In this document: positions 8,316-16,595 of the stretch, piece after piece
How the letters are laid out: every line of letters starts with the position of its first letter
How positions within the stretch are numbered: the first letter of the stretch is position 1
Assembly (NCBI GenBank): GCA_937874695.1
Contig: CALNAJ010000014.1
Location: 1 to 64,000, forward strand
Reading direction: 5' to 3'
DNA from: an uncultured Lactobacillus sp.
GTDB lineage: Bacteria; Bacillota; Bacilli; Lactobacillales; Lactobacillaceae
DNA: 64,000 nt
The notes under the pieces: model-generated
Told to the model about the DNA's origin: nothing
The model's database searches: none
Seen by the model: only the letters and a program-made list of their open reading frames with translations
Program-made: the position numbers and the translations under genes

Positions 8316-9032
8316 TTAGGCCTGATCGGAATCAGGGTTGCGCAAATAGTAACCGACACCCCGCCGCGTTACCAACCAAGTTGGGTGACTTGGGCTGTCT
8401 TCAATCTTTTCACGCAGACGACGCACCGTGACATCCACAGTACGCACATCGCCAAAGTAGTCATAGCCCCACACCGTTTGCAGCAAGTGTTCCCGGGTCA
8501 TGACCTGGCCGATGTGTTGGGCCAAGTAATGCAATAATTCGAATTCACGGTGGGTCAGTTCGATGTTGGAGCCCCGCTTAGAAACGGAGTAGGCTTCGGG
8601 ATGAATCGTTAAATCACCGATCTCAATGTCTTGGTTTTCAGGTTCTTCAGGTTGCGCGTGCGCCGCAGTATTCTGCCGCCGCAAGTTCGCCTTAACCCGT
8701 GCGACCAGTTCTCGGTTGGAGAATGGCTTGGTCACATAATCATCGGCTCCTAATTCCAGACCAAGGACCTTATCCAATTCAGAGTCCTTCGCCGTGACCA
8801 TAATGATTGGCATATCGTGTTTTTTACGGATCTCCCGGGCAACTTCCAGCCCATCGACCTTAGGCAACATTAAATCAAGGATTACCAGATCCGGATCGCC
8901 GTCCTCAACCTGTTGAATCGCGGCCTCGCCATCATAGGCGACGTCCACTTCGTAACCCTCTTTTTCCAAATTAAACTTCATAATATCAGTAATAGGCTTT
9001 TCATCATCGACAACTAGAATTTTTTTAGGCAT
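8316..9032 (-). CDS. walR: Response regulator WalR (VicR)
   Basis: WalR is an OmpR-class transcription factor for autolysins and wall metabolism, and is essential in most Firmicutes. The receiver domain has the acidic pair DD at 9-10, phosphoacceptor Asp53 (VILDLMLP) and Lys102 (YVTKPF). The C-terminal winged helix ends in TRRGVGYYL. The 238 residues are typical. It is the first gene of the operon, with AAGGAGGA before ATG 9032, a hairpin in its leader and a TATAAT box near 9280. Confidence 0.97.
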   Translation of the reverse strand: MPKKILVVDDEKPITDIMKFNLEKEGYEVDVAYDGEAAIQQVEDGDPDLVILDLMLPKVDGLEVAREIRKKHDMPIIMVTAKDSELDKVLGLELGADDYVTKPFSNRELVARVKANLRRQNTAAHAQPEEPENQDIEIGDLTIHPEAYSVSKRGSNIELTHREFELLHYLAQHIGQVMTREHLLQTVWGYDYFGDVRTVDVTVRRLREKIEDSPSHPTWLVTRRGVGYYLRNPDSDQA

Positions 9033-9071
9033 AATTAAAAATTTCCTCCTTAAAGGGAAATACAGTCCGAT

Positions 9072-9093
9072 CCGATAATTGCAGGATTATCGG
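9072..9093 (-). promoter_or_regulatory. Hairpin in the walR leader
   Basis: CCGATAAT and ATTATCGG form a perfect 8-bp stem with a 6-base loop, about 40 nt before walR on the minus strand. It could stabilise the mRNA or act as an operator; no T tract follows. Confidence 0.4.
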
Positions 9094-9276
9094 CAGGCCA
9101 GCCATTGGATGTCAAGGAACCATCGTCAACGGGGCCACTACGATTATTGTACGGTTTACGTGTTACTCGTTTAAAGTCAAGGAATAGTGGATCAGTCATT
9201 GTCACCGATCCGGTGTTTTTTAGGTGCGCTGACCGGCCTGATAAGGTTCCAGAGTCGGGAAAACAACGCTATCTGA

Positions 9277-9305
9277 ATTATAACACATCATGAAGTTTCT
9301 TTCAG
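9277..9305 (-). promoter_or_regulatory. walRK operon promoter
   Basis: A perfect minus-strand TATAAT lies at 9282-9277. The -35 region about 17 bp upstream is weak (TGAAAG), suggesting help from an activator. Confidence 0.5.
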
Positions 9306-9344
9306 TTCAGAGCTCAAGCGGGTTTAAGGTGGTGTTAAAGAAAC

Positions 9345-9358
9345 ATTTCCCGGGAAAT
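9345..9358. other. Noc-binding site (NBS)
   Basis: ATTTCCCGGGAAAT is identical to the consensus site bound by the nucleoid-occlusion protein Noc in Bacillus. It sits at the centre of a perfect 20-bp palindrome (9342-9361), about 40 bp upstream of the walR promoter. noc is not in the window. Confidence 0.7.
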
Positions 9359-9361
9359 GTT

Positions 9362-9575
9362 GAAAATGTATTAGACATATCGGCTAGTTTTGTCTGATTT
9401 TGATTTTTTTATTATTCTCGTTCCCACGAATCCATCCCGTTTTGGCTTAAAACCGGCTAAATCCCAAAAAAAATTTTATTTTTTTCAAACGCGTTAAATT
9501 CCCGGTAAATTAAGGGATTAGCAGTATATAATAACCAATTTTTTGAATAAAAATCAACTTTTTTTCAAAAAGGGG
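9362..9575. other. AT-rich spacer between walR promoter and tRNA promoter
   Basis: No gene is visible. The stretch has several T and A runs (for example 9470-9486 and 9560-9570) and a degenerate relative of the Noc box near 9490. Confidence 0.5.
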
Positions 9576-9604
9576 TTGCGCACCCCTAATCCTCATGATA
9601 TGAT
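9576..9604 (+). promoter_or_regulatory. tRNA-Lys promoter
   Basis: TTGCGC (9576-9581) and TATGAT (9599-9604) are spaced 17 bp apart, about 48 bp upstream of the tRNA. Confidence 0.65.
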
Positions 9605-9652
9605 AGTTCTCGTTGATATGGAAGACATACAACAGCAACAAATCAATCACAT

Positions 9653-9725
9653 GGGCAGTTAGCTCAGCTGGCAGAGCAACGGACTCTTAATCCGTGGGTC
9701 CAGGGTTCGATCCCCTGACTGCCCA
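9653..9725 (+). tRNA. tRNA-Lys(CTT)
   Basis: A 73-nt cloverleaf. The acceptor stem GGGCAGT pairs with ACTGCCC, the D arm holds AGCTCAGCTGG, the anticodon loop CTCTTAA has CTT, the T loop is TTCGATC, and the discriminator is A. CCA is not encoded. It decodes AAG. It is a single tRNA with its own promoter and terminator. Confidence 0.97.
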
Positions 9726-9733
9726 TAACTACT

Positions 9734-9777
9734 AATCAGCTTTCACGAAGACAACTTCGTGGTTGCTGATTTTTTTG
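9734..9777 (+). terminator. tRNA-Lys terminator
   Basis: AATCAGC pairs with GCTGATT, with an inner CACGAAG/CTTCGTG stem, followed by a run of seven T. Confidence 0.85.
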
Positions 9778-9883
9778 TGTCTTCAATTTATAAATATCCG
9801 TTTTTGTTATGTTTATTCAGTTTTCGTTGACACCCTATGATCTGGGTAGTAGCGCTTATCTTCTGTCCACTCGTTTTACTCCC

Positions 9884-9931
9884 CCTCCTACTATATTAGT
9901 TAAAGCATGCCATAACTAATATAGTAGGAGG
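9884..9931 (+). promoter_or_regulatory. Perfect 19-bp inverted repeat covering a ribosome site
   Basis: The left arm CCTCCTACTATATTAGTTA (9884-9902) is exactly complementary to the right arm at 9913-9931, with a 10-base loop containing GCATGC. The right arm ends in AGGAGG, the Shine-Dalgarno of the gene starting at 9940, so the folded RNA would hide it. As DNA it could equally be a dimer operator. Confidence 0.75.
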
Positions 9932-9939
9932 AGCTTAAC

Positions 9940-10254
9940 ATGAACGACCAACCCTTTTCAACAAATATGCTGACCTTAGAGGTTCTCGACGCTATCTGTG
10001 ACCGCTTGGGGATTCGGCCCAGCGCCTTGATTTTTCTCGACCACGATTTTTCTAATGACGAGGTGGCGGCACTGGAGACCTATGTGACACAGCACTCGCT
10101 CGCCCGCGTTAAGACAACGATGACTGATCTCACTGCCCAACTTCTCACGATCAAGCCAACTTTCACGCCAGAGGCCGCGCAGACGATTGCTCGTGAGCTT
10201 TGCACCGCCTGGCTCCAGGAAGACCGCTATACCCAGACGTTAACACTGGCCTAA
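9940..10254 (+). CDS. Small protein resembling the second half of an XRE-type helix-turn-helix
   Basis: This 104-residue acidic protein is not firmly recognised. Residues 10-32 (TLEVLDAICDRLGIRPSALI) look like the last two helices of a Cro/XRE domain, but the recognition helix that should precede them is absent. The rest is predicted helical, with no signal or membrane segment. It is monocistronic, with AGGAGG at 9926-9931 inside a perfect inverted repeat and a strong terminator after it. The start at ATG 9940 is set by that ribosome site. It could be an autoregulator or an adaptor; the function is open. Confidence 0.7.
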   Translation: MNDQPFSTNMLTLEVLDAICDRLGIRPSALIFLDHDFSNDEVAALETYVTQHSLARVKTTMTDLTAQLLTIKPTFTPEAAQTIARELCTAWLQEDRYTQTLTLA

Positions 10255-10277
10255 GTGCACTCGGCATCTACCTTTGA

Positions 10278-10335
10278 GGCGACTATCATTTTCTCTCTTT
10301 ACTATGAGAAGATGACAGTCGCCCTTTTTATTTTT
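10278..10335 (+). terminator. Strong terminator
   Basis: An 18-bp stem (10278-10295 with 10306-10323, few mismatches) with a 10-base loop is followed by CTTTTTATTTTT. Confidence 0.9.
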
Positions 10336-10478
10336 CCCTTTCGTGACCAACATACCTGGACTTCTGACAATTAAGGTACTAAAGTAGTTTTGTATTTACA
10401 TATTAATCGACCGACGCAACTGGCCATCGACTGGCTGTTAACGTCCCGCCATTTTACATAGAGAGGCCTGGTTTTACG

Positions 10479-11480
10479 ATGAAGTACCATCTATTAGGAA
10501 TATTAAGCTGTCTCGTCTTGCTGGGGAGCGTTCCGGCCGCTGCTGCGACAAAGAACCCCACCCCCACAACCAAGTACCGCTACGCCACTAAGAAGGCGTC
10601 CGTCTACACCAAGTCGACGAGTAAATACTACCGTTCCGTCTGGAGCAATGCGCGGTCGGCTTGGAATAAGAAGAAAGTCTTCAAATGGTCGACCACGAAG
10701 AATAAGCAATCGCGGTCGTATGTGACCACCGTCAGCAAGAAGACTGGGATCTGGACCAATGCGACCGGAATGGCCTACAACGGCAAATCCTTCGATAAGA
10801 AGGGCAATCAGACTGGGGCTGGCATGTATCTCAACCGGACTGTGCTGAAGAAATACAAATACAACAAGGCGCAACGGACCAACGTGGCCATTCACGAGCT
10901 CGGGCACGGTCTGGGACTCGGTCACAACACGGCCAAGTCTGTCAGCGTTATGGGCCCAACTAACCGGAAATACACCATTCGAAATTGTGACGTTCGAGGC
11001 GTTAAGAAGGCTTACTCAACCCCAGCTAAGACGCGGGCGACACTGGCCTCATCTGCCAAGCCAGAGCTAGAAGTCGACCACATTAAGGATTACTCCAACG
11101 GTATCACTGGAGTCCAGAATATCAAGCGGACCGCAAGTGTCATTGTCGAGGGTGAAATCGTCAAGAGTGTCAGTCATCACAAGGCGCCGAAGAACTACTA
11201 CACAACCCAGACGATGCGGATCGACCACCACTTTAAGGACAAAACTGGCAAGACTGTCACCTTCACCCAAGGGGGCACCAAGAATATGGCTGTGGCCGAA
11301 AGCGAAATTCTTCCTAAGAATGAAGAAATCGTGGTCATGCTGGCTAAAAACGTCAACGGCAACTACTACGTCATCAACGATGGGCAAGGCATGTTCGTGG
11401 ATACTCATAAGAATAACGGTCACGAATTATTCGAACACGTCTCAGACCACAATATTTATACAGAAGATATGCTCCATTAA
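10479..11480 (+). CDS. Secreted zinc metalloprotease, matrixin-like
   Basis: A Sec signal peptide (about 1-23, cleavage near AAA-TK) precedes a Lys-rich region and a metzincin-type active site, HELGHGLGLGH at 139-149. His139, His143 and His149 bind zinc and Glu140 is the catalytic base. VMG at 157-159 fits the Met-turn. This is the M10A-like small bacterial matrixin pattern. Residues 190-333 form a second domain of unknown role (beta-rich, with EIVVMLAKNVNGNYYVI). There is no LPXTG motif or membrane anchor, so the protein is probably released or held by charge. GAGAGG lies before ATG 10479. Confidence 0.85.
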   Translation: MKYHLLGILSCLVLLGSVPAAAATKNPTPTTKYRYATKKASVYTKSTSKYYRSVWSNARSAWNKKKVFKWSTTKNKQSRSYVTTVSKKTGIWTNATGMAYNGKSFDKKGNQTGAGMYLNRTVLKKYKYNKAQRTNVAIHELGHGLGLGHNTAKSVSVMGPTNRKYTIRNCDVRGVKKAYSTPAKTRATLASSAKPELEVDHIKDYSNGITGVQNIKRTASVIVEGEIVKSVSHHKAPKNYYTTQTMRIDHHFKDKTGKTVTFTQGGTKNMAVAESEILPKNEEIVVMLAKNVNGNYYVINDGQGMFVDTHKNNGHELFEHVSDHNIYTEDMLH

Positions 11481-11642
11481 TCAAAACCGACGACTGCGGG
11501 AATTCTCCCTAAGTCGCCGGTTTTATTGGCTTTAGTGGTAATTTTATAAGCGATTTTGTATACAATTCGTCGTATAAAGCGGTTAAACGTTGACTTAGCT
11601 ACTAAACTTCCGTAGTGTGAAGGCTAAACTAGGAGGCTAATG

Positions 11643-12245
11643 ATGAACAAACTAACCCTAGGTGCATTTGTTGCTGTGATTCTCGTGGGTACCGGTGCCG
11701 GCCTAACATTTAAGGCCAGTACGACTAGTGCGCCTTTCAACGTTACCAAGGCTCAATACAACGGTCATACCCACAAGCTCCTCCTCAAGACGAAATCCGT
11801 GCGCGCTCAGAATCTCAAGGTCACCTACAAGGGGAAGACGATCGCACAATCGTCTCGCGCTGCCAAGCACCACCATTTCAAGGTCAAATTTCACGGCTAC
11901 GGCACTTTCAAGGTCACCAATGGCCATCTGACCAAGAAGGTCACTGCCAAGCGTTACGCGACCACTAAGCCGGTTCTCCAGTCTGCTAAGACACCGGCTG
12001 GCCAACAAAATTGGCAACCCACGGTCAAGGTTCCGGCACATAGCAAGGTCGTCCTCAAATTCCGGGGAAAAGTCTATCACGCCGATGCACAAGCCAAGCA
12101 CCTGGTGACGTTTAAAGTTCCCGTTAGGACCCGCTCGTCCGATCAGGCCTTTCGTCAGGAACAGGTGACATTAACCGCCAAGCAGCCTCATAAGAAGACC
12201 AGCAAGCTCCTTCAACGCAAGATTGGCCTCGACTTTCCCGCCTAA
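11643..12245 (+). CDS. Secreted Lys/His-rich protein of unknown function
   Basis: A 200-residue basic protein with an N-terminal signal or anchor (NKLTLGAFVAVILVGTGAGL). The remainder is rich in Lys, Thr and His (for example AAKHHHFKVKF) and appears as repeated short beta strands, with VTKKVTAK and FKVKFHGYGTFKVTNG suggesting immunoglobulin-like folds. I prefer ATG 11643 over 11640 because of its spacing to AGGAGG (11631-11636). It lies 160 bp downstream of the metalloprotease on the same strand. No family is recognised; it is probably an exported surface protein. Confidence 0.75.
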   Translation: MNKLTLGAFVAVILVGTGAGLTFKASTTSAPFNVTKAQYNGHTHKLLLKTKSVRAQNLKVTYKGKTIAQSSRAAKHHHFKVKFHGYGTFKVTNGHLTKKVTAKRYATTKPVLQSAKTPAGQQNWQPTVKVPAHSKVVLKFRGKVYHADAQAKHLVTFKVPVRTRSSDQAFRQEQVTLTAKQPHKKTSKLLQRKIGLDFPA

Positions 12246-12248
12246 ACT

Positions 12249-12276
12249 AAAAAACAGCCATCCTCAAGGATAACTG
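12249..12276 (-). terminator. Terminator between convergent genes
   Basis: On the minus strand CAGTTATCCT pairs with AGGATGGCTG (two G-U pairs) followed by six T. It lies between genes ending at 12245 (+) and 12286 (-). Confidence 0.75.
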
Positions 12277-12285
12277 CACGTCACT

Positions 12286-12522
12286 TCAACGCGAGTGGTA
12301 GCGCCGAATCGCCTCAAACAGGTCGATCACGGCGAATAAACTGATGAATCCACCCACACTCTTTAAAATTAAAAGACCATAACTTAACCAGAATAATTGC
12401 CCCTGTGACAGATAATCGATGGTCCCCTTGGCTAAAACCACGGGAACCAGCATGCATAAGAATATTTCTAATAGGTCAACCGTTTGCACAACTTGATCTC
12501 GCAAGATTTTTTGAAAACTCAC
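12286..12522 (-). CDS. Small two-helix membrane protein
   Basis: A 78-residue protein with two hydrophobic helices (about 17-36 and 46-68) and a basic C-terminal tail (EAIRRYHSR). The start is GTG 12522, because GGAGGAGG lies 7 nt upstream and the longer reading runs through that ribosome site. It stands alone, convergent with the gene at 11643. No known family is recognised. Confidence 0.65.
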   Translation of the reverse strand: MSFQKILRDQVVQTVDLLEIFLCMLVPVVLAKGTIDYLSQGQLFWLSYGLLILKSVGGFISLFAVIDLFEAIRRYHSR

Positions 12523-12703
12523 TGCGCAGCCTCCTCCAGGTCGGACCCACCCCATTTAGTTGTCGATTTGCCGCCGACTGACGTCAACGTTCCCCCAAAT
12601 CAACGACCAAAACGGTTCCCCGAGGTCCTCCTTGGTCTCATAGTACCACAAACTAATCGCTAGCTGATTAGTTTTCTGATACAACTATTTTCAAGCTTAA
12701 AAA

Positions 12704-12739
12704 CAAAAAAAGCCGCCCGCAATTTTGCGGCACGGCTTT
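12704..12739 (-). terminator. oppA terminator
   Basis: AAAGCCG pairs with CGGCTTT, with an inner CCGCAA/TTGCGG stem, followed by seven T on the minus strand. It lies about 100 bp after oppA. Confidence 0.8.
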
Positions 12740-12841
12740 CTCAGATAGGGGTTGGATTTCACTTGGTGAGTGGGGTCTCTCGGGGCGAACACTCACGGCT
12801 ATTGTTGCTTTGTTGTCATTTACGGCTACCGTGTGGTCGAC

Positions 12842-14452
12842 TTATTTCCAGTAAGCGTACTTGTACTGTGCATCAGTCATCATGGTGTACTTCAAGCCAC
12901 CCACTTGGTTTGAAACCAGGTGTGCTTTGGCTTGTTGATAGAGTGGTACAAGACCAGCTTGTTGGGTCACGTACTTGTCGGCTTCCTTCATCAGGTCCCA
13001 CCGTTGTTGTGTAGTATAAGTGGAGGTATCATCGATCTTCTTTAACAGGTTGGTGTAGTGAGCGTTGTCCCACTTCGTGAAGTTAACCGGACTGGTGCCG
13101 TCAGCCATTTGTAAGAAGTCGGATGGATCCCGCCAACCGGTGTTCCAGCCGTCCAGGTCGATGTCGAAGTTCCCGGCAGAACCCTTCGCAATCTGTTGAG
13201 CCAATGGCATGGACTTGATAGTCAACTTCAGACCAGGCATGTATTTTTGTGCTTGCTGTTGCAGGTATTGCGCCGCATGCTTTTGTTCATCAGTGTCGGC
13301 CGTCAGTAATTCCAGGCTGGCACTCTTAATGCCAAGTTCCTGTTTAGCCTGGTTCCACAATTGCGTGGCCTTCTTAGGATTGTAACTCAACAGGTTACCA
13401 ACATCTTCAGAGAAGTCCTTACCAGTAGTTGGATCATCACCATCGCCGTAAGGGATCAAGCTCTTGGCTGCGGCTGATCCATCCTGTAAGACATTCTTGG
13501 TCAGCGCGTTCCGGTCAATGACGTAGGAGAAGGCTTGCCGTACCTTGGTGTTGTGCGTCACCGTCTTCTTGTCATTGAATTCCAGGAACCGCATGGAACT
13601 GTTCAACGTGGTCTTCAGTTCTTTATTGTTGGCATTTTGCTTGATGTACTGGCCGGATAATGTCGTCTCTTGGACCTTGCCAGACTTGAATAAACTAGCG
13701 GAGGTTCCTGGGTCCTTAACGACCTGAACGGCAACCTTGTTGATCTTAACATTCTTGGCATTCCAGTAATGCGTGTTCTTCACGTATGACCAGCTATCCG
13801 TCGTGCCACTCCAACCAACTAACTTGTAGGCCCCTTCGGACATCGTCTTTGTGGATGACGTCCCATAATTACTACCATACTTCTTAAAGAGATCCGTCTT
13901 CATAGGATATTCGGAAGTTGCCAAGATGTCTGGCAACCAAGGTTGGGCCTTTGATAGGGTCAACTGTAACGTTGACTTGTCCAGCGCCTTTACACCCAGT
14001 GACGAGACAGCCTTCTTGCCGGCTTGAACAGCATCGTAGTTCTTCAGGAATTTCAGTTTGTTTGCAACTTGTGATTTTGACTTAGGATTGATCTGCCACT
14101 GGAAGGAGGTGACGAAATCTTGCGCCGTGACAGGATCACCATTGGCCCACTTGGCGGCCTTCTTGATCTTGAACGTATAAACCGTGCCGTTCTTCGTCGG
14201 CTTAACGACCTTTTCGGCCACACCGGCAACGACCTTACCATTCTCGTTCAGTGTATACAGCCCTTCTTGCGTCTGAGCAATGATACTAGAACTGTTGGAA
14301 TCTCCAGAAATTGCTGGATTGGCCGTAGCCGGATTCCCAACCATGGTGACGTTCAATGCTTTATCGTCGCTACTCTTGGCCTGCGTGGTGCCACAACCTG
14401 CTAATGCTGCAATTGCCAATAACCCGAAGCTTAATCCTACTAATTTTTTCAT
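12842..14452 (-). CDS. oppA: Oligopeptide ABC transporter substrate-binding lipoprotein (OppA family)
   Basis: This SBP family 5 protein captures peptides outside the membrane and hands them to an Opp permease; no permease or ATPase gene is adjacent, so it is a stand-alone receptor. The lipobox is LAGC with the lipidated Cys at residue 20 of the 536-residue form starting at ATG 14452 (GAGGG upstream). Family signatures are DPGTSASLFKSGKVQE and the C-terminal AQYKYAYWK. It is related to the frameshifted OppA at 24846. A T-box leader precedes it, so expression should rise when a particular amino acid is scarce. Confidence 0.93.
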   Translation of the reverse strand: MKKLVGLSFGLLAIAALAGCGTTQAKSSDDKALNVTMVGNPATANPAISGDSNSSSIIAQTQEGLYTLNENGKVVAGVAEKVVKPTKNGTVYTFKIKKAAKWANGDPVTAQDFVTSFQWQINPKSKSQVANKLKFLKNYDAVQAGKKAVSSLGVKALDKSTLQLTLSKAQPWLPDILATSEYPMKTDLFKKYGSNYGTSSTKTMSEGAYKLVGWSGTTDSWSYVKNTHYWNAKNVKINKVAVQVVKDPGTSASLFKSGKVQETTLSGQYIKQNANNKELKTTLNSSMRFLEFNDKKTVTHNTKVRQAFSYVIDRNALTKNVLQDGSAAAKSLIPYGDGDDPTTGKDFSEDVGNLLSYNPKKATQLWNQAKQELGIKSASLELLTADTDEQKHAAQYLQQQAQKYMPGLKLTIKSMPLAQQIAKGSAGNFDIDLDGWNTGWRDPSDFLQMADGTSPVNFTKWDNAHYTNLLKKIDDTSTYTTQQRWDLMKEADKYVTQQAGLVPLYQQAKAHLVSNQVGGLKYTMMTDAQYKYAYWK

Positions 14453-14469
14453 AATCCAATCCCTCATTT

Positions 14470-14740
14470 CATTCAACTAAAAAGAGCCACTCATCCTCGT
14501 TGGTTTCCTCAAACCAACAAGGGCGAATGACTCGCGGTACCACCTTGTTTTATCTCTCATGGAGCTGATCACAGCCAGCTCTCCGTGCGGTAATGGGCAC
14601 GACCCAGGGGTAACTACTACTTTCATTACCGCGACGCTCCGATGCGCTTCACCCTAACCGTTTGATTCGGCTCTCATCGGCCCGAACTCGCTTGGCAAAT
14701 TGATTAAGGTTACTCTTCATTGCTTGGTCTCATATATTGA
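14470..14740 (-). promoter_or_regulatory. T-box riboswitch of oppA
   Basis: The minus-strand leader carries AAGGTGGTACCGCG (about 14547-14531), the T-box that pairs with uncharged tRNA. It is followed by a long terminator stem with TTGTTGGTTT/AAACCAACGA and a CTCTTTTT tail (14478-14530). A stem-I-like region lies at 14600-14720. I could not fix the specifier codon by eye. Confidence 0.9.
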
Positions 14741-14745
14741 TAATA

Positions 14746-14774
14746 AATTTATCATCATTCATTATCGCTGTCAA
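14746..14774 (-). promoter_or_regulatory. Promoter of the oppA T-box leader
   Basis: Minus-strand TTGACA (14774-14769) and TAAATT (14751-14746) are separated by exactly 17 bp. Confidence 0.75.
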
Positions 14775-14822
14775 TGCTTTTATAAATATTCATTTTTATG
14801 TATATTTTATGAATATTCGGGT

Positions 14823-14860
14823 AAAAAAAGAGCTAACCCTTATCCCTGTAGGTTAGCTCT
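14823..14860 (-). terminator. Terminator of the gene at 14919
   Basis: AGAGCTAACC pairs with GGTTAGCTCT around a 12-base loop, followed by seven T on the minus strand. Confidence 0.85.
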
Positions 14861-14918
14861 CCTGTATATTCGTGTTTAAACACTCAAAAATACGTTCAAA
14901 TTCGTTTAGATATTCATT

Positions 14919-15200
14919 TTAGTGTTGTGGCTGATTCTGTTGTTGCTGTTGCCGTGTCGGTGAGGTGGTCGTTGTCTGACGACTGACCGTCTTACCTTCT
15001 TGGCTCGTTGTGGTCTGCGTCTTGATTTCGACGTGACCGCTCCCCGTTGTATTCGTGACTTGTACCGCCGTCTGCCCAGATGTGGGCTTTACGACGGAAT
15101 CCGTAATCGTTGACTGATTCCGCGGTGGCTGCGCAAATAGTAGCAAGCCGAGCACGAGACCAAGCAACAGACCACAGACTCCCCTTATCCGTTTTTTCAT
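14919..15200 (-). CDS. Small exported Thr/Gln-rich protein
   Basis: A 93-residue protein with a basic N-terminus and a hydrophobic stretch (GLLLGLVLGLLLFA, about 10-23) that acts as signal or anchor. The tail is rich in Thr, Ser and Gln and ends in PTRQQQQQNQPQH. It has no recognised domain. It lies 70 bp downstream of an MFS transporter with no terminator between, so the two are probably cotranscribed. Confidence 0.65.
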   Translation of the reverse strand: MKKRIRGVCGLLLGLVLGLLLFAQPPRNQSTITDSVVKPTSGQTAVQVTNTTGSGHVEIKTQTTTSQEGKTVSRQTTTTSPTRQQQQQNQPQH

Positions 15201-15270
15201 GTGCTTTCCCCTATTTCCCTAATAATCCAGACAATTTCCTAGTGTCATTATACACCATTCGCGTCAGAAC

Positions 15271-16449
15271 TCATTTAAAAGTTTCCACACGGTGTTGGTT
15301 CCCGGTAATGATGACGCCGTTTAGCGCCAAGATTGCCAGATTCGCAATCGCCGCAATAATGAAGAGCAATGTATAGGAGGAATGATCAATGACGATCCCC
15401 CCGAATAATGGGCCGACCGCCTTACCAACCGAGGCCCAGGCGTTGGCCATACCCTGATATTTGCCTTTAACGGCAACCGGCGTCAGATTGTTGACGATTG
15501 CTGGAATGGCTGGAAACGCCGTCGCTTCACCCATCGTCAGGATGACCATTGCAATCACGAAATGCAGATAATCCTTGGCGAAAATCAGCGTCACAAACGA
15601 TACCGCAACGAAGAAGATACCGGCATACACCTGCATGTAGAGGTTGCTAATGTAGTGAGAGAACCAATTGATCAACGCCTGGAAGACCACGATGAGGCCC
15701 GCGTTAAGCGTCCACAGCAGACTGTAATCCTTCATCGGAATGCCCATTCCCGTCATGTAGACGGATAGGTTCGACACCCATTGTTCGTACATGATCCAGA
15801 TGACTACCAATGAAATGAAGAAGCCCGCCATGATGCGCCGATTGGGCAATGCGATATGCACGTGTTGATTTTCCTGTTTAACAATCTGCCGCTGCATCAC
15901 GGCTGGCGCGTGGTAGCATAGGATCGCCACGACCAGAAATAGAACAAACAGGCTCGCCGCGATTCCAAAGAGCAAGGTCACGCTGGTATTATAGATATAC
16001 CCCACCATTGCTGTTCCCAAGACGACCCCCAGGTTCTGCGCAAAATATAACATGTTAAATATGTATCGCCCATCACGACTATGAATCGTCGTCCCGAGTG
16101 AATTGACCATCGTCAACGTCCAGCCCGATGCTAGCCCTAAGAAGATCAGTGAAATGGGGAACGCCGGCCAGTCGTGATTAAAGATCAAACTGCTCAGCGT
16201 CAATAGGGAAACGGTAACCCCACCGATTGTCAGATAATATGGATTCAACCGATCGAATAACCGGCCGCCCAACACACTCCCGACCACGTTTGCCAGGGAG
16301 TAAAAGAGCAAGACGATGCCGACCTCGGTCAGCGAGGTCCCCAACCGATTGTGCATATAGATCGTGGTCAATGGCCAAATGAAGCTCATGCCGATACTGC
16401 TAAACAGCGCGCCTAGTAACAACCAGCGGAGCCGAATTTCTTGTTTCAT
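15271..16449 (-). CDS. Major facilitator superfamily transporter (drug/metabolite exporter type)
   Basis: A 392-residue protein with about 12 hydrophobic helices. The MFS signature between TM2 and TM3 reads GGRLFDRLNPYY, close to the GxLaDRxGrk motif, and a second such loop is near GMANAWASVGKAVGPLFGG. The length and the absence of sugar-porter motifs fit DHA1-type proton antiporters; the substrate cannot be read from the sequence. AAAGGAGGAG precedes ATG 16449. It is divergent from the flavin reductase at 16596 and shares a 146-bp promoter region with it. Confidence 0.88.
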   Translation of the reverse strand: MKQEIRLRWLLLGALFSSIGMSFIWPLTTIYMHNRLGTSLTEVGIVLLFYSLANVVGSVLGGRLFDRLNPYYLTIGGVTVSLLTLSSLIFNHDWPAFPISLIFLGLASGWTLTMVNSLGTTIHSRDGRYIFNMLYFAQNLGVVLGTAMVGYIYNTSVTLLFGIAASLFVLFLVVAILCYHAPAVMQRQIVKQENQHVHIALPNRRIMAGFFISLVVIWIMYEQWVSNLSVYMTGMGIPMKDYSLLWTLNAGLIVVFQALINWFSHYISNLYMQVYAGIFFVAVSFVTLIFAKDYLHFVIAMVILTMGEATAFPAIPAIVNNLTPVAVKGKYQGMANAWASVGKAVGPLFGGIVIDHSSYTLLFIIAAIANLAILALNGVIITGNQHRVETFK

Positions 16450-16595
16450 AGTGCTCCTCCTTTCGCAAATTGCATGTTAAGCTACATTCTAGCACTAGCC
16501 TCCAGGAAATAACTACCCGCCAATTTTCGGAAAGCGTTGTCATTTTGATGACCGCAAGCTTTATAAAATTTCTTACATAAAAGGGAGTTCTGCTC

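Noticed and set aside
9487..9500. Further Noc box near 9490
   Set aside because: AATTCCCGGTAAATT departs from the consensus in its centre and one flank.
10479..10925. Bacteriocin cluster with the genes at 9940-12245
   Set aside because: No double-glycine leader, immunity gene or ABC exporter is present; the products look like a protease and a surface protein.
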